A DNA stretch of 46,553 bases from assembly GCA_947630485.1 (NCBI GenBank), contig CANRHU010000021.1, positions 1 through 46,553 of the forward strand. Direction: 5' to 3'. The notes under the pieces were generated by a model. The model searched no databases and was not told where the DNA came from. It saw only the letters and a program-made list of their open reading frames with translations. The DNA is from an uncultured Lachnospiraceae bacterium (lineage in GTDB: Bacteria; Bacillota; Clostridia; Lachnospirales; Lachnospiraceae). Below are positions 25,703 to 34,791 of the stretch, one piece after another; within the stretch, counting starts at the first letter, position 1, and each line of letters opens with the position of its first letter. The translations under genes and the position numbers were made by a program.

Positions 25703-25711
25703 TGCTATACT
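25703..25711 (+). promoter_or_regulatory. Extended -10 promoter of the lactonase gene
   Basis: TGCTATACT (TGnTATACT) about 92 bases before the ATG. No clear -35 is present. Confidence 0.5.
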
Positions 25712-25802
25712 GAAAACGCTGGAGAGGGGACGCGGTTTCCGACGTTTCTGTCCGGCAGCAGAGCCAGTGAAAATGAATGAAAGAATAAGGGGGTTCTTGC
25801 CG

Positions 25803-26864
25803 ATGAAGGACAAATACGTAGCTTATGTAGGCTCTTACTCTTATATAGGAAATGCCCGCGGCATTACGGTTTACGATGTCGACGTGGAGAAAGGAGTGTT
25901 TGTCAAGCGCTGCGAGGTGGATGTGGACAACTCCTCCTATCTGGTTTCGTCTCCTGACGGCAGGACGCTGTATTCGATTGCCGATGAAGGCGTGGTGTCC
26001 TTCCGCATCCTGGAAAATGGATCCATCAGCCGCCTGAATACGGCCAATATCCGCGGGATGCGCGGCTGCCAGCTTTCTGTGGACGCGGAAGGGAAATATC
26101 TTTATGTGGCCGGCTATCATGACGGCAAGGCGACCGTGATGCACCTGAATCCGGACGGCAGCGTGGGCAGCGTGGCGGCCGGCGTCTACCATAAGGGCCT
26201 GGGCAGCGTGGCGGATCGAACCTTCCGGCCTCATGTCAGCTGCGTCCGCACGACGCCGGATGGAAATTATGTTATGGCTGCGGATCTGGGCATGGACGTG
26301 CTTAAGGTTTATCGGATGAGCGAGTCGGAGGGAGAGATGCTCCTGGTTGACACGATCTCCTGCGATCTGGAGTCCGCGCCGCGGCATTTTATTTTCAGCG
26401 CGGACGGCAGATACATGTACCTTATGTATGAGGTGGCTAATATCATTGACGTCTATACGTATGAGACCGGCCCGAAGGTTCCGAAGCTGGAGCGGATCCA
26501 GCGGATTCCTTCTATGGGCGAGCGGCACAGCCAGCTGACCGCGGCCTGCGCAATTCGGTTCTCCTCGGATGAGAAATATCTGTACTGCAGCAATGCGGGC
26601 GACGATACGATCAGCGTTTACAGCAGGGATGCGGCGACAGGACTTCTGACCATGCTCTGCTGTCTGCCGGTCAGCGGCGAGTATCCGAAGGATCTGGCCG
26701 TATTCCCGGATGATAAGCATGTGGCTGCGATTAATCATGAAACCGGGACCATCACGTTCTTCGCGGTGAATTACGAGCAGGGTCTGCTTGTGATGAGCGC
26801 GAATCCGGTACATGTGGACGAGCCGAACTGCTGCGAGATTGTAAAGCTGCAGGCGGAGCAATAA
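25803..26864 (+). CDS. Lactonase family protein (seven-bladed beta-propeller, Pgl-like)
   Basis: The 353-residue cytoplasmic protein has repeating propeller blades marked by S-x-DG-x-x-LY and D-x-K-Y-L-Y motifs (SSPDGRTLYS, DAEGKYLYV, TPDGNYVMA, SADGRYMYL, SSDEKYLYC). The fold and length match YbhE-type 6-phosphogluconolactonases, with the conserved RPHVSC segment near 155-160. It may hydrolyse 6-phosphogluconolactone, but many family members are uncharacterised. ATG 25803 has AAGGGGG upstream; a longer frame begins at 25767 inside the leader. It precedes aroC by 70 bases with no terminator; both pentose-phosphate (with rpiB) and shikimate links are possible. Confidence 0.88.
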   Translation: MKDKYVAYVGSYSYIGNARGITVYDVDVEKGVFVKRCEVDVDNSSYLVSSPDGRTLYSIADEGVVSFRILENGSISRLNTANIRGMRGCQLSVDAEGKYLYVAGYHDGKATVMHLNPDGSVGSVAAGVYHKGLGSVADRTFRPHVSCVRTTPDGNYVMAADLGMDVLKVYRMSESEGEMLLVDTISCDLESAPRHFIFSADGRYMYLMYEVANIIDVYTYETGPKVPKLERIQRIPSMGERHSQLTAACAIRFSSDEKYLYCSNAGDDTISVYSRDAATGLLTMLCCLPVSGEYPKDLAVFPDDKHVAAINHETGTITFFAVNYEQGLLVMSANPVHVDEPNCCEIVKLQAEQ

Positions 26865-26934
26865 ACTACGGGGCCGCGGATGCGGCCGGAGAAGAGCGCG
26901 GATACGCCGTGCGGGAACGTAGAGGGGAATTTGT

Positions 26935-28125
26935 ATGGCAGGTTCTACCTGGGGAACGATTCTTACGATGACGACATGGGGGGAGTCCCATGGACGAGGA
27001 CTGGGCGTGACAGTGGACGGCTGTCCGGCCGGTCTCTCCTTGCGTGAAGAAGATATACAGAAGTATCTGGATCGGCGTAAACCCGGTCAGAGTCGTTTTG
27101 CGACCGCGCGCCGGGAGGGCGATCAGGCGGAGATCCTGTCCGGCGTCTTTGAGGGCAGGACGACGGGTACGCCGATTTCGATGCTTGTGAGAAATACGGA
27201 TCAGAGATCCCATGACTACAGTGCGATCATGGATGTATACAGGCCGGGTCATGCGGATTTTACATTCGACGAGAAATACGGATTTCGCGATTATCGCGGC
27301 GGCGGCCGTTCTTCGGGGCGCGAGACCATCGGGCGTGTGGCGGCCGGAGCCGTGGCGGCAAGGCTTCTTGCGGAGCTGGGAGTTACGGTGACGGCTTATA
27401 CCAGAAGCGTCGGGCCGATTGAAATCTCGGAGGAGCGCTTTGATCTGGCGCAGGCAGGCGAAAACCGCATGTATATGCCGGATGCGGCGGCTGCTGCGGA
27501 AGCGGAGCGCTATCTGGAAGGGATGATGGCTGCCGGCGATTCCGTGGGAGGCGTCGTGGAGTGCCTGGTGAATGGACTTCCGGCAGGTATCGGGGAGCCG
27601 GTCTTTGAGAAGCTGGATGCACGTCTGGCGCATGCGGTGATGTCCATCGGAGCGGTAAAAGGCGTGGAGATTGGAGACGGATTTGCTGCCGCCCTAAACG
27701 TCGGATCACGGAATAATGATGGTTTTCGCAGCAGAAAAGCGCTGGAGCGCGGCGGGAAAGACGCTGCGTCTGCGGATATACAGGATCGTGCCTCCGGAGA
27801 GGAACAGGCGGTTCGCGATTTCGGAGACCGTGGGATTTCCAAGACGACGAATCATGCGGGAGGGATTCTCGGGGGTATCAGCGACGGGGATACGATTGTT
27901 CTGCGGGCGGCATTTAAGCCGACGCCCTCCATTTCGCAGCCGCAGCAGACGGTAAACCGGCGCGGTGAGAACACGGAGATTACGGTTAAGGGCCGGCATG
28001 ACCCGATTATTGTGCCAAGAGCAGTGGTGGTTGTGGAGGCGATGACGGCGTTTACCGTTGCGGACATGATGCTGTTAAATATGAGCGCAAGGCTCGACAG
28101 TGTGAAGAAGGTCTACGGCAGATAG
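26935..28125 (+). CDS. aroC: Chorismate synthase
   Basis: The 396-residue enzyme makes chorismate from EPSP using reduced FMN, the last common step to aromatic amino acids. Signatures visible: GESHG (16-20), RPGHADFT (103-110) with [13 protein letters not shown] (119-131), and near the end the [13 protein letters not shown] block (306-318). Compared with the usual layout there is an insertion of about 35 hydrophilic residues between GSRNNDGF (257-264) and the NHAGG block. GAGGGGA supports ATG 26935. No other aro genes are adjacent. It is followed by rpiB 76 bases later, probably on the same transcript. Confidence 0.96.
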   Translation: MAGSTWGTILTMTTWGESHGRGLGVTVDGCPAGLSLREEDIQKYLDRRKPGQSRFATARREGDQAEILSGVFEGRTTGTPISMLVRNTDQRSHDYSAIMDVYRPGHADFTFDEKYGFRDYRGGGRSSGRETIGRVAAGAVAARLLAELGVTVTAYTRSVGPIEISEERFDLAQAGENRMYMPDAAAAAEAERYLEGMMAAGDSVGGVVECLVNGLPAGIGEPVFEKLDARLAHAVMSIGAVKGVEIGDGFAAALNVGSRNNDGFRSRKALERGGKDAASADIQDRASGEEQAVRDFGDRGISKTTNHAGGILGGISDGDTIVLRAAFKPTPSISQPQQTVNRRGENTEITVKGRHDPIIVPRAVVVVEAMTAFTVADMMLLNMSARLDSVKKVYGR

Positions 28126-28200
28126 GGCAGATTACGGAAAAGGGCGCGGCAGCAGAATCCGCCGCGGCGGTACATTTTGTGGATAGAAAGGAAGGGAACC

Positions 28201-28650
28201 ATGAAAATAGCGTTGGCAAATGATCCGACAGCGAAGGATATGAAGCCGGAGATTATAAAACATCTGGAAGAAAAGGGCTACGAGGTTGTTGATCTGGGAT
28301 GGAACAGCGAGGAAGATACGAGAGATTATCCGGTCTATGGGGAGCGGATTGGCCGCTATGTCGCGGAGGGAAAGGCGCCTTTGGGAATCGCGATCTGCGG
28401 AACCGGCGTCGGCATTAGTATTGCGGCGAATAAAGTAAAAGGGATCCGCGCCTGCGTGTGCAGCGAACCGTATACGTCGAAGCTGTCCCGGCAGCACAAC
28501 GATTCGAATATCCTGGCGTTCGGCGCGCGGGTAGTCGGCGTGGAACTGGCGAAGATGATCATCGACGCGTGGCTGGATACGGAACCGTTGGATGTGGAGC
28601 GCCATAAAAACCGTGTAAGGATGATTAAGGAGATAGAAGAACGGAGCTAG
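28201..28650 (+). CDS. rpiB: Ribose 5-phosphate isomerase B
   Basis: The 149-residue protein interconverts ribose-5-P and ribulose-5-P. Catalytic C66 lies in CGTGVGISIAANKVKGIR, and H99-N100 in RQHND, matching E. coli RpiB closely through the C-terminal half. The N-terminal motif differs: most RpiB have an Asp-His pair at residues 8-9, here Asp-Pro (LANDPTA). That His contributes to substrate ring opening or phosphate contact in RpiB, so specificity may be altered. AGGAAGGG precedes ATG 28201. A sugar isomerase for another phosphate sugar (LacAB-like, allose-P) is possible. Confidence 0.9.
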   Translation: MKIALANDPTAKDMKPEIIKHLEEKGYEVVDLGWNSEEDTRDYPVYGERIGRYVAEGKAPLGIAICGTGVGISIAANKVKGIRACVCSEPYTSKLSRQHNDSNILAFGARVVGVELAKMIIDAWLDTEPLDVERHKNRVRMIKEIEERS

Positions 28651-28666
28651 ATGCGCGGCAGGCTTC

Positions 28667-28695
28667 GGCAGCGGCGCCCCGGAACCGCCGCTGTC
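28667..28695 (+). terminator. Hairpin after rpiB
   Basis: GGCAGCGGCG pairs with CGCCGCTGTC (10 bp, one G-U) around a 9-base loop. A TTTTT run follows after a gap of about 12 bases, so this is a moderate terminator candidate. Confidence 0.5.
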
Positions 28696-28723
28696 CGTTC
28701 CGTGAATTTTTAGGAGATTCTTC

Positions 28724-28752
28724 TTGAAGAAAAGAAACTCCTGTACTATACT
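28724..28752 (+). promoter_or_regulatory. Promoter of the O-acetylation locus, overlapping an inverted repeat
   Basis: TTGAAG (28724-28729), 17 bases, TATACT (28747-28752). The -35 lies inside the palindrome TTCTTC-TT-GAAGAA and the AGGAG/CTCCT arms just outside it, a possible operator. Confidence 0.75.
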
Positions 28753-28791
28753 TATATCGCAGAATTCGACAATAGGGGGAAGAATATCATT

Positions 28792-29802
28792 ATGAAGGAA
28801 AGGACTCTGCGTGTTGGCTGTACGGCCTGCGCATTGATACTTATGATAACTTCATTTCCGATAGATGGTCTTGCGCGTCCAATGGAGACAACAGAGATCC
28901 AGCAGGAGACGGAAGCGGCGACAGATGAGATAACAGAAGCGGAAATCGACGCGTATTTTGATAACAGCGTGTTTGTGGGAGACTCGGTTTTGCAAGGCTT
29001 TCGGAATTATGCGATGGCCAGGAGCGATACGTGGCTGGGGAGGCTGCAGTTCTTGGCGTCGGTCAGTTTTTCCACCTACAATGCGCTGCGTCCGGTAACT
29101 TCCAAGAGCCTGCATCCTGTCTATCAGGGGGAGAAGCGGCTGGTGGAGGATTCCATCGCTCTGATGGGCGCGAAGAAGGTGTTTCTGTTTTTTGGTCTGA
29201 ATGATATCAATATCACCGGCATCGAGGGAACCTGCGCGAATTACATAGAGCTGGTGAACCGGATTAAGGCGAAGAGCCCGGATATAGAGGTCCATCTGAT
29301 GAGCATGACCTACACGGTGCGGGGCAAGTCGAAGGGAAATCTTTATAATGACAATGTCCGCAGATATAATGAGGCCATGAAGAATCTGGCGATAGCCCAG
29401 GGCTGGGGGTTTGTGGATGTGGCCAATCCGCTGGCGGATGAGAATGGAGATCTGAGATCTTCCTACAGCAGCGATAACTATGTACATTTGAAGAATGCCG
29501 CGTATGACGTATGGTCTGTGGTACTGCGCGCCTATGCGAAGGCAAATCTTGAGGTGATAAGAGAGATTTTGAAAGCGGCAAATTCAGAGACGGCAGGAGC
29601 CGGCGAGTCCGGTCCGGGGGTTGCCGCGTCTGGTGCGGCGGCCGGCCCGGATATAATGGGCGGCCCGGATGCCTTGAATGGCCCGGGAGTAGCGGTGCAG
29701 GAGACTGACGCGGCTGCACAGGCCGGTGCGGATTTGGAAGGCACCGGTGCAGAAGCGGCAGCGCAGATTCCCGCAGGCCCCGGTGTTATGACGGTTCAGT
29801 GA
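28792..29802 (+). CDS. Secreted SGNH/GDSL hydrolase
   Basis: The 336-residue protein has a hydrophobic signal segment (about 8-28) and an SGNH fold: block I FVGDSV with S65, block III GLNDIN with N137, and block V with D228 and H232 (SDNYVHL). Residues about 255-336 form an Ala/Gly/Pro low-complexity tail. In this context the enzyme is likely an acetylesterase or acetyltransferase acting on a surface polymer. It is the first gene of a four-gene set with DUF4358, MBOAT and DHHW proteins, controlled by the promoter at 28724. AGGGGGA precedes ATG 28792. Confidence 0.87.
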   Translation: MKERTLRVGCTACALILMITSFPIDGLARPMETTEIQQETEAATDEITEAEIDAYFDNSVFVGDSVLQGFRNYAMARSDTWLGRLQFLASVSFSTYNALRPVTSKSLHPVYQGEKRLVEDSIALMGAKKVFLFFGLNDINITGIEGTCANYIELVNRIKAKSPDIEVHLMSMTYTVRGKSKGNLYNDNVRRYNEAMKNLAIAQGWGFVDVANPLADENGDLRSSYSSDNYVHLKNAAYDVWSVVLRAYAKANLEVIREILKAANSETAGAGESGPGVAASGAAAGPDIMGGPDALNGPGVAVQETDAAAQAGADLEGTGAEAAAQIPAGPGVMTVQ

Positions 29803-29872
29803 ATGCGGAAAGTACAGACCGATGCGACGAAGCCCCGAAAGGAAATGAACCATAAGATAAGGGAGAAGAGAA

Positions 29873-30547
29873 ATGACGGATAAAAAGGCCTTGAGAAGAT
29901 ATGCGGGACTGTTGGCAGCGGCAGTACTGTTGGGTGGCTGCGGATCGCCGGGGACGGCGTCAGAAACGGCGCAGACAACAGCGGCTGTGTCGGATTCGGC
30001 AGAGACAACCGTGACGGAAACGCCTGAAACGAACGCGCCGGAGCAGGAGGAAACGTCCCAGGCGGAGGCACCGGAGCAGGAGAAACCGTCTGAGGCGGAA
30101 GCGGAAACGACTGCTGAAGGAGACGGCGCCGCGGATTCGTCTGACGAGACGGAAAACGATGGAGAGGATGTCCTGACGGGAATTTATGAAGAGATTACCC
30201 AGGCGGTGGAACTGAATTCACCCATGGAGGTGCCGGAAGAATTCATTTCCAATTATTTTGGCATTGATGTATCCGCTGCGGAAGAGTATTTGTTCGTCAT
30301 GTCAGAGATGGCTACGTCAGCGGAAACGATCGTGATCATGAAACCGGGCAGTGCGGATCGGCAGTCTGTGGCGGATTCCCTGCAGCAGGTGATCGATCAG
30401 AAAGCGGCGGAGATGGAGAATTATCTGCCGGATCAGTATGATATTGTCAGCGGCAGTTCTGTAGAGGAATGCGGGGATTACATCTATCTGGTTATCTCCG
30501 AGAATGCAGACACAATCAAAGATATCATTGAAGCCGGGCTTCAGTAA
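29873..30547 (+). CDS. DUF4358 lipoprotein
   Basis: The 224-residue lipoprotein has a signal with lipobox LGGC (C near residue 23), then about 75 residues of Thr/Glu/Ala/Pro-rich spacer that would project from the membrane, then the DUF4358 domain (about 100-224; pattern FGIDVSAAEEYLFVMSEMATSAETIVIMKP ... GDYIYLVIS). The domain is of unknown function and, in my knowledge, recurs beside MBOAT/DHHW genes of Clostridia. The stop lies 13 bases before the MBOAT ATG, so they are co-transcribed. GGGAGAAGAG precedes ATG 29873. Confidence 0.85.
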   Translation: MTDKKALRRYAGLLAAAVLLGGCGSPGTASETAQTTAAVSDSAETTVTETPETNAPEQEETSQAEAPEQEKPSEAEAETTAEGDGAADSSDETENDGEDVLTGIYEEITQAVELNSPMEVPEEFISNYFGIDVSAAEEYLFVMSEMATSAETIVIMKPGSADRQSVADSLQQVIDQKAAEMENYLPDQYDIVSGSSVEECGDYIYLVISENADTIKDIIEAGLQ

Positions 30548-30560
30548 GGCAGGGAATAAG

Positions 30561-31976
30561 ATGGTATTCAGCAGTATTCCGTTCCTGTTCTTTTTCCTGC
30601 CCCTGTGCCTGATCTTGTATTACGCAGTCCCATTTTCTATGAAAAATGGGATTTTGCTTGTTTTCAGCCTGGTTTTTTATGCGTGGGGAGAGCCGGTTTA
30701 TATTGTGCTGATGCTCTTTGCGTCGGCGGTCGATTATACCAACGGACGTCTGATGGGACGTTTTGGGACGACAAAAGCGCGGCGCAGGCTCTTTTTGGTC
30801 AGTTCAGTGGCAATCAATCTGTCGGTACTGGCTTTTTTTAAATATGCGGATTTTCTGATCGGTACGGTCAATCAGATCTGCGGCGCTTCCATCGCTCCGT
30901 TGGGCCTGGGGCTTCCGGTTGGAATCAGTTTTTTTACTTTTCAGAGCATGAGTTATATCATCGATTTGTATCGTGGACAGGTGCCGATGGAGTCAAACTA
31001 TCTGACGTATCTGACATATGTGTCCATGTTTCCGCAGCTGGTAGCCGGTCCGATTGTCCGATTTTCCACGGTGAACCGGGAGCTGCATGAGAGAGTGATA
31101 TGCCGCGGTGAGATAGAAAAAGGGATTCTGCGTTTTATGCAGGGGCTTTTCAAGAAGGTACTGATTGCCAATCAGGTCGGTACGCTCTGGGAGAGTATTC
31201 GGACTTTGGAGGCGGGGCAGGCTTCGGCGGCGACGGCCTGGCTTGGCGCGGCGGCATTTACGCTGCAGCTGTATTTTGATTTCAGCGCTTACAGTGATAT
31301 GGCGATTGGCATGGGATGGATGTTGGGGTTCCATTTTCCAGAGAATTTCCGGTATCCGCTCGCAGCTGTGTCAATAACGGATTTTTGGCGTCGATGGCAT
31401 ATTTCGCTGTCCAGCTGGTTTCGCGATTATGTTTATATCCCTCTGGGCGGAAACCGGGTCAGTGTGGCTAAGCATTTGCGGAATATGCTGATTGTCTGGT
31501 TCCTGACCGGTCTATGGCACGGCGCGGCATGGAATTTCGTGCTTTGGGGACTATATTACGGTGTGCTTCTGGTATTGGAAAAGTATGTCTGGGGAAAATA
31601 CCTGCAGGCGCTTCCGGCAGTTTTAAAGCATTGCTATACGCTGCTAATCGTAGTGGCCGGCTTTGTGATCTTTGTCTTTGATGACGGCGCGGCGCTCAGG
31701 CAGTATCTTCTGTCTATGATCGGCTGCGGAGGCAATGCCTGGTGGGGGCGGGAGTGTCTGTGGTATCTGCGAAACTACGCGGCGCTTCTGGTAATTGCGG
31801 TTCTTTTCGCTTTTCCGGTATATCCTTGGCTCCAAAGCCGGGCGGAGAGACTGACGGCCGGACGCAGAAGTGTGCTGGCCTGTGCGTGCGCCGTGGGTTA
31901 TGTAGGTCTGTTTCTGCTGGCGACGGCGTATTTGGTGAGCGATACGTATAATCCGTTTTTGTATTTTCGCTTTTAA
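30561..31976 (+). CDS. MBOAT-family O-acyltransferase (AlgI-like)
   Basis: The 471-residue membrane protein has about 11 helices and the MBOAT core: RRWHISLSSWFRDYVYIPLGGNR (about 277-299, with H280) and the catalytic histidine H320 in GLWHGAAWNF. AlgI/PatA/DltB-type proteins move an acyl group, usually acetyl from acetyl-CoA, across the membrane to a surface acceptor. The start is ATG 30561, 13 bases after the DUF4358 stop, with AGGGAA upstream; a longer frame begins inside the preceding gene. Its partners here are the DHHW protein and SGNH hydrolase. Length is typical of AlgI. Confidence 0.95.
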   Translation: MVFSSIPFLFFFLPLCLILYYAVPFSMKNGILLVFSLVFYAWGEPVYIVLMLFASAVDYTNGRLMGRFGTTKARRRLFLVSSVAINLSVLAFFKYADFLIGTVNQICGASIAPLGLGLPVGISFFTFQSMSYIIDLYRGQVPMESNYLTYLTYVSMFPQLVAGPIVRFSTVNRELHERVICRGEIEKGILRFMQGLFKKVLIANQVGTLWESIRTLEAGQASAATAWLGAAAFTLQLYFDFSAYSDMAIGMGWMLGFHFPENFRYPLAAVSITDFWRRWHISLSSWFRDYVYIPLGGNRVSVAKHLRNMLIVWFLTGLWHGAAWNFVLWGLYYGVLLVLEKYVWGKYLQALPAVLKHCYTLLIVVAGFVIFVFDDGAALRQYLLSMIGCGGNAWWGRECLWYLRNYAALLVIAVLFAFPVYPWLQSRAERLTAGRRSVLACACAVGYVGLFLLATAYLVSDTYNPFLYFRF

Positions 31977-32006
31977 GAGAATCAATAGAGAAGGAATGGG
32001 AAACAA

Positions 32007-33158
32007 ATGGGAGGAGACAGACGAATCCGTGAGATTACCGCATGGTGTTTGGCCGCGGGAGTTATAATGCTGACGCTGGGCTTTGCGGTGTCTCCCCGGG
32101 GGACCTTTTCGGAGAATGAGAACCGTTATCTGGCAGAGCTGCCTGAGCTGAGTTGGGAGAATCTGCAAAGCGGCCAGTTTATGTCGGATATCAGTACGTA
32201 TCTGTCCGACCATTTCCTGTTCCGCGATTTTTTCATGGGACTCAAGACGCAGGCGGAACTGCTGGCAGGGCGGAAGGAGATTAACGGAGTCTATATTGCG
32301 GATGACGGGTATCTGATTGAACACTATGAGAAACCGGTGAATACGGAAAAAATCGGAGAGATTTTAGAGAATTTTTCGCAAAAGATCGCGGAAATGGAGA
32401 AGACGGAAGACCGCCGGCTGGAGCTTCGCCTGATGTTGGTTCCTACGGCGTCCCTTATTCTGGAAGATCTGCTTCCGGACGACGCGCCGATGTACAGCCA
32501 GGCGGAGACGATCCGGCAACTGTGGGAGAGAAGCGGAATTCAGCCGGTCAGCTGCGAGGAATTTCTGCGGACTGCGAAAGAAAAAGGACAGATCTATTAT
32601 CGCCTGGATCATCATTGGACGACGTTCGGAGCGTATGCCGGTTATCTGGCGTTCTGCCGGGACCGCGGGTTTGCGCCTGTTTCGCTGGAGGAGCTGCAGG
32701 CGGAGACAGTGACAGAAGATTTTCGCGGCACTGTATATTCGAAGGTCAATGATTATACGCGGATTGGCGACCGGATCGTGATTTATGTAAACCCACAAGA
32801 CCGCCTTACGGTGGAATATATGGATACAGGCGAGACCAGCGACAGTCTTTATAATCTGGAATATTTGGAACAAAAGGACAAATATTCCCTGTTTCTGGAT
32901 AATCTGCACTCTCTGATTACGATTACGAACGAGACGGCGGAGACAGAGCGGGAGCTGGTGCTTTTGAAGGACAGCTACGCTAATTCTTTGGTTCCGTTCC
33001 TGACGCATCACTACCGGCGGATCTATGTGTTTGATACCCGCTCTTACCGGAAGGGGCCGTCAGCGTTTATCAAGGAGCACCCGGAAGTTACGGATATTTT
33101 GATTCTGTATAATATGGGCACGTTGGATTCGGATCTGGGAATCCGCGCAATCTATTAG
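32007..33158 (+). CDS. DHHW-family protein (AlgJ/AlgX-like)
   Basis: The 383-residue protein has an N-terminal signal anchor (about 10-28) and an extracytoplasmic SGNH-like domain with the name-giving DHHW motif (D201-H202-H203-W204, in YYRLDHHWTTFGAY) and a candidate nucleophile S323 in KDSYANS. AlgJ/AlgX proteins with the same elements take the acyl group from the MBOAT partner to a polysaccharide. It begins 31 bases after the MBOAT stop with AAGGA upstream. Acceptor is unknown: capsule, teichoic acid or peptidoglycan are all possible. Confidence 0.9.
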   Translation: MGGDRRIREITAWCLAAGVIMLTLGFAVSPRGTFSENENRYLAELPELSWENLQSGQFMSDISTYLSDHFLFRDFFMGLKTQAELLAGRKEINGVYIADDGYLIEHYEKPVNTEKIGEILENFSQKIAEMEKTEDRRLELRLMLVPTASLILEDLLPDDAPMYSQAETIRQLWERSGIQPVSCEEFLRTAKEKGQIYYRLDHHWTTFGAYAGYLAFCRDRGFAPVSLEELQAETVTEDFRGTVYSKVNDYTRIGDRIVIYVNPQDRLTVEYMDTGETSDSLYNLEYLEQKDKYSLFLDNLHSLITITNETAETERELVLLKDSYANSLVPFLTHHYRRIYVFDTRSYRKGPSAFIKEHPEVTDILILYNMGTLDSDLGIRAIY

Positions 33159-33175
33159 AATTGAAGGAGACCATT

Positions 33176-33844
33176 ATGAATTATATCAGCCTCTTTGACG
33201 TGATCGGTCCCAATATGATCGGCCCATCCAGTTCGCATACGGCCGGAGCAGTAAATATCGCGCTTCTGGCGTATCAGCTGTTCCGGAGGCCGATCGCGAA
33301 AGCAGAGTTTACGCTTTATGAGTCTTTTGCGCAGACGGGCAGAGGTCATGGTACGGACAAGGCGCTGCTGGGAGGAATCCAGGGCTTCGGTACGGACGAC
33401 GTGCGGATTCGTGATTCCTATGCGATTGCGGATGCAGCGGGCCTTCAGTATCATTTTACGTGGGATGACAAGACGAAAACGGCTCATCCCAATACCGTGG
33501 ATATCCGGTTGGAGAGTCCGGATGGTCATGTTCAGACGATTCGGGGAGAGTCTGTAGGCGGCGGAAAGATCCGGATTGTGCAGATCAATGATATCGATGT
33601 GGTGTTTACCGGCGTCTACAGTACTTTGATTGTCAAACACGCGGATCGTCCAGGCGTGGTGGCCCATGTGACGAAGGTGCTGAGCAATCACGGCGTCAAT
33701 ATCGCGTTTATGAGGCTTTACCGTGATTATAAGGGCGGCACGGGGTATCTGATTGTGGAATCGGATGAAAGTATACCGGATTATTTTCTGGAGGAGATTC
33801 GGGAAAACGAACTGGTACATGATCTTATGTTGATACAAATTTGA
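33176..33844 (+). CDS. sdaAB: L-serine dehydratase, beta subunit
   Basis: The 222-residue subunit of the iron-sulfur L-serine ammonia-lyase has the N-terminal domain with the GPSSSHTAGA signature (16-25) and GHGTDKALLGG, and a C-terminal ACT domain (about 148-222; RPGVVAHVTKVLSNHGVNIAFMRLYR) that may bind serine. ATG 33176 follows GAAGGAG; an in-frame TTG at 33161 overlaps that ribosome binding site and is rejected. It lies 21 bases before sdaAA. Together they turn serine into pyruvate and ammonia for energy in anaerobes. Confidence 0.95.
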   Translation: MNYISLFDVIGPNMIGPSSSHTAGAVNIALLAYQLFRRPIAKAEFTLYESFAQTGRGHGTDKALLGGIQGFGTDDVRIRDSYAIADAAGLQYHFTWDDKTKTAHPNTVDIRLESPDGHVQTIRGESVGGGKIRIVQINDIDVVFTGVYSTLIVKHADRPGVVAHVTKVLSNHGVNIAFMRLYRDYKGGTGYLIVESDESIPDYFLEEIRENELVHDLMLIQI

Positions 33845-33865
33845 GAAAAGACTGGAGACAACGTG

Positions 33866-34789
33866 ATGAGTATGGATTTTACCACCGGAAAGGAATTGTA
33901 TCAGCTGTGTGAGGAGAACGGACTCCCGATTTCGGCGGTGATGCTTGGGAGAGAGATCGAATTGGGTTCGGTGAGCGAACAGTCCGTGCGGGAGCGGCTG
34001 GACCGGTCGCTGCAGATTATGGAGGCGTCTGTCCACGAGCCGCTGGGACAACCGAGGCGGTCTCTAAGCGGCCTGATCGGCGGCGAGGCGTGGAAAGTGT
34101 ATCGTACTGCCGCGCAGTCGGGCGTTCCGTATGCGGAGAAGGAATCCGCCGTGCTCTGCGGCGAGGCGCTGACCCGCGCCATTGCGTATTCCATGGCGGT
34201 GTTGGAAGTGAACGCGGCCATGGGACTTATTGTGGCGGCTCCGACAGCCGGTTCCTCGGGAGTTCTTCCGGGAGCAGTCCTGTCTCTAGCGGAGATTTAC
34301 GGCTGGTCTGAGGAAAAGCAGATGGACGGACTTCTGAATGCCGGTGCGATCGGATATCTCCTGATGCGCAACGCGACTGTCGCCGGCGCGGAGGCGGGAT
34401 GTCAGGCGGAGGTGGGGGCGGCGTCCGCTATGACGGCCAGCGCGGTCGTGGAGCTGATGGGCGGTACGCCGGAGATGTGCTTTCAGGCGGCCAGTCTGGC
34501 TGTCTCCAATTTGCTTGGGTTGGTCTGTGATCCGATTGCCGGTCTTGTAGAGGTTCCGTGTCAGAGCCGGAATGCCATTGGCGTGGCTAACGCATTTACC
34601 TGCGCCCAGCTGGCGCTTTCCGGGATCACCCATCCGGTGCCGTTCGATGAGATGGTGGAAGCGATGTACCGGGTCGGCAGGTCGCTGCCATGGGAGCTGC
34701 GGGAATCTGCGAAAGGAGGCAACGCGGGCACGCCGACCGGATGCCGGCTGGCATTCGGGAAATGCGCGGGCGGATGCGCTAACTCGTAA
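33866..34789 (+). CDS. sdaAA: L-serine dehydratase, alpha subunit (4Fe-4S)
   Basis: The 307-residue catalytic subunit shows the three cluster cysteines of the family: one in GAEAGCQAEVGAASAM, and two in LLGLVCDPIAGLVEVPC. PTAGSSGVLPG forms part of the serine-binding site. ATG 33866 is preferred to the GTG three bases upstream because of the GGAG spacing (8 bases). The Fe-S enzyme is oxygen-sensitive, which fits with the neighbouring flavodiiron O2 scavenger. Confidence 0.95.
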   Translation: MSMDFTTGKELYQLCEENGLPISAVMLGREIELGSVSEQSVRERLDRSLQIMEASVHEPLGQPRRSLSGLIGGEAWKVYRTAAQSGVPYAEKESAVLCGEALTRAIAYSMAVLEVNAAMGLIVAAPTAGSSGVLPGAVLSLAEIYGWSEEKQMDGLLNAGAIGYLLMRNATVAGAEAGCQAEVGAASAMTASAVVELMGGTPEMCFQAASLAVSNLLGLVCDPIAGLVEVPCQSRNAIGVANAFTCAQLALSGITHPVPFDEMVEAMYRVGRSLPWELRESAKGGNAGTPTGCRLAFGKCAGGCANS

Positions 34790-34791
34790 TC

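Noticed and set aside
25656..26861. 401-codon minus-strand open frame opposite the lactonase gene
   Set aside because: The sequence is His/Arg/Ile-rich with no domain, and the plus frame shows clear propeller motifs.
33161..33175. TTG start for sdaAB
   Set aside because: It overlaps the GAAGGAG that serves the ATG at 33176.
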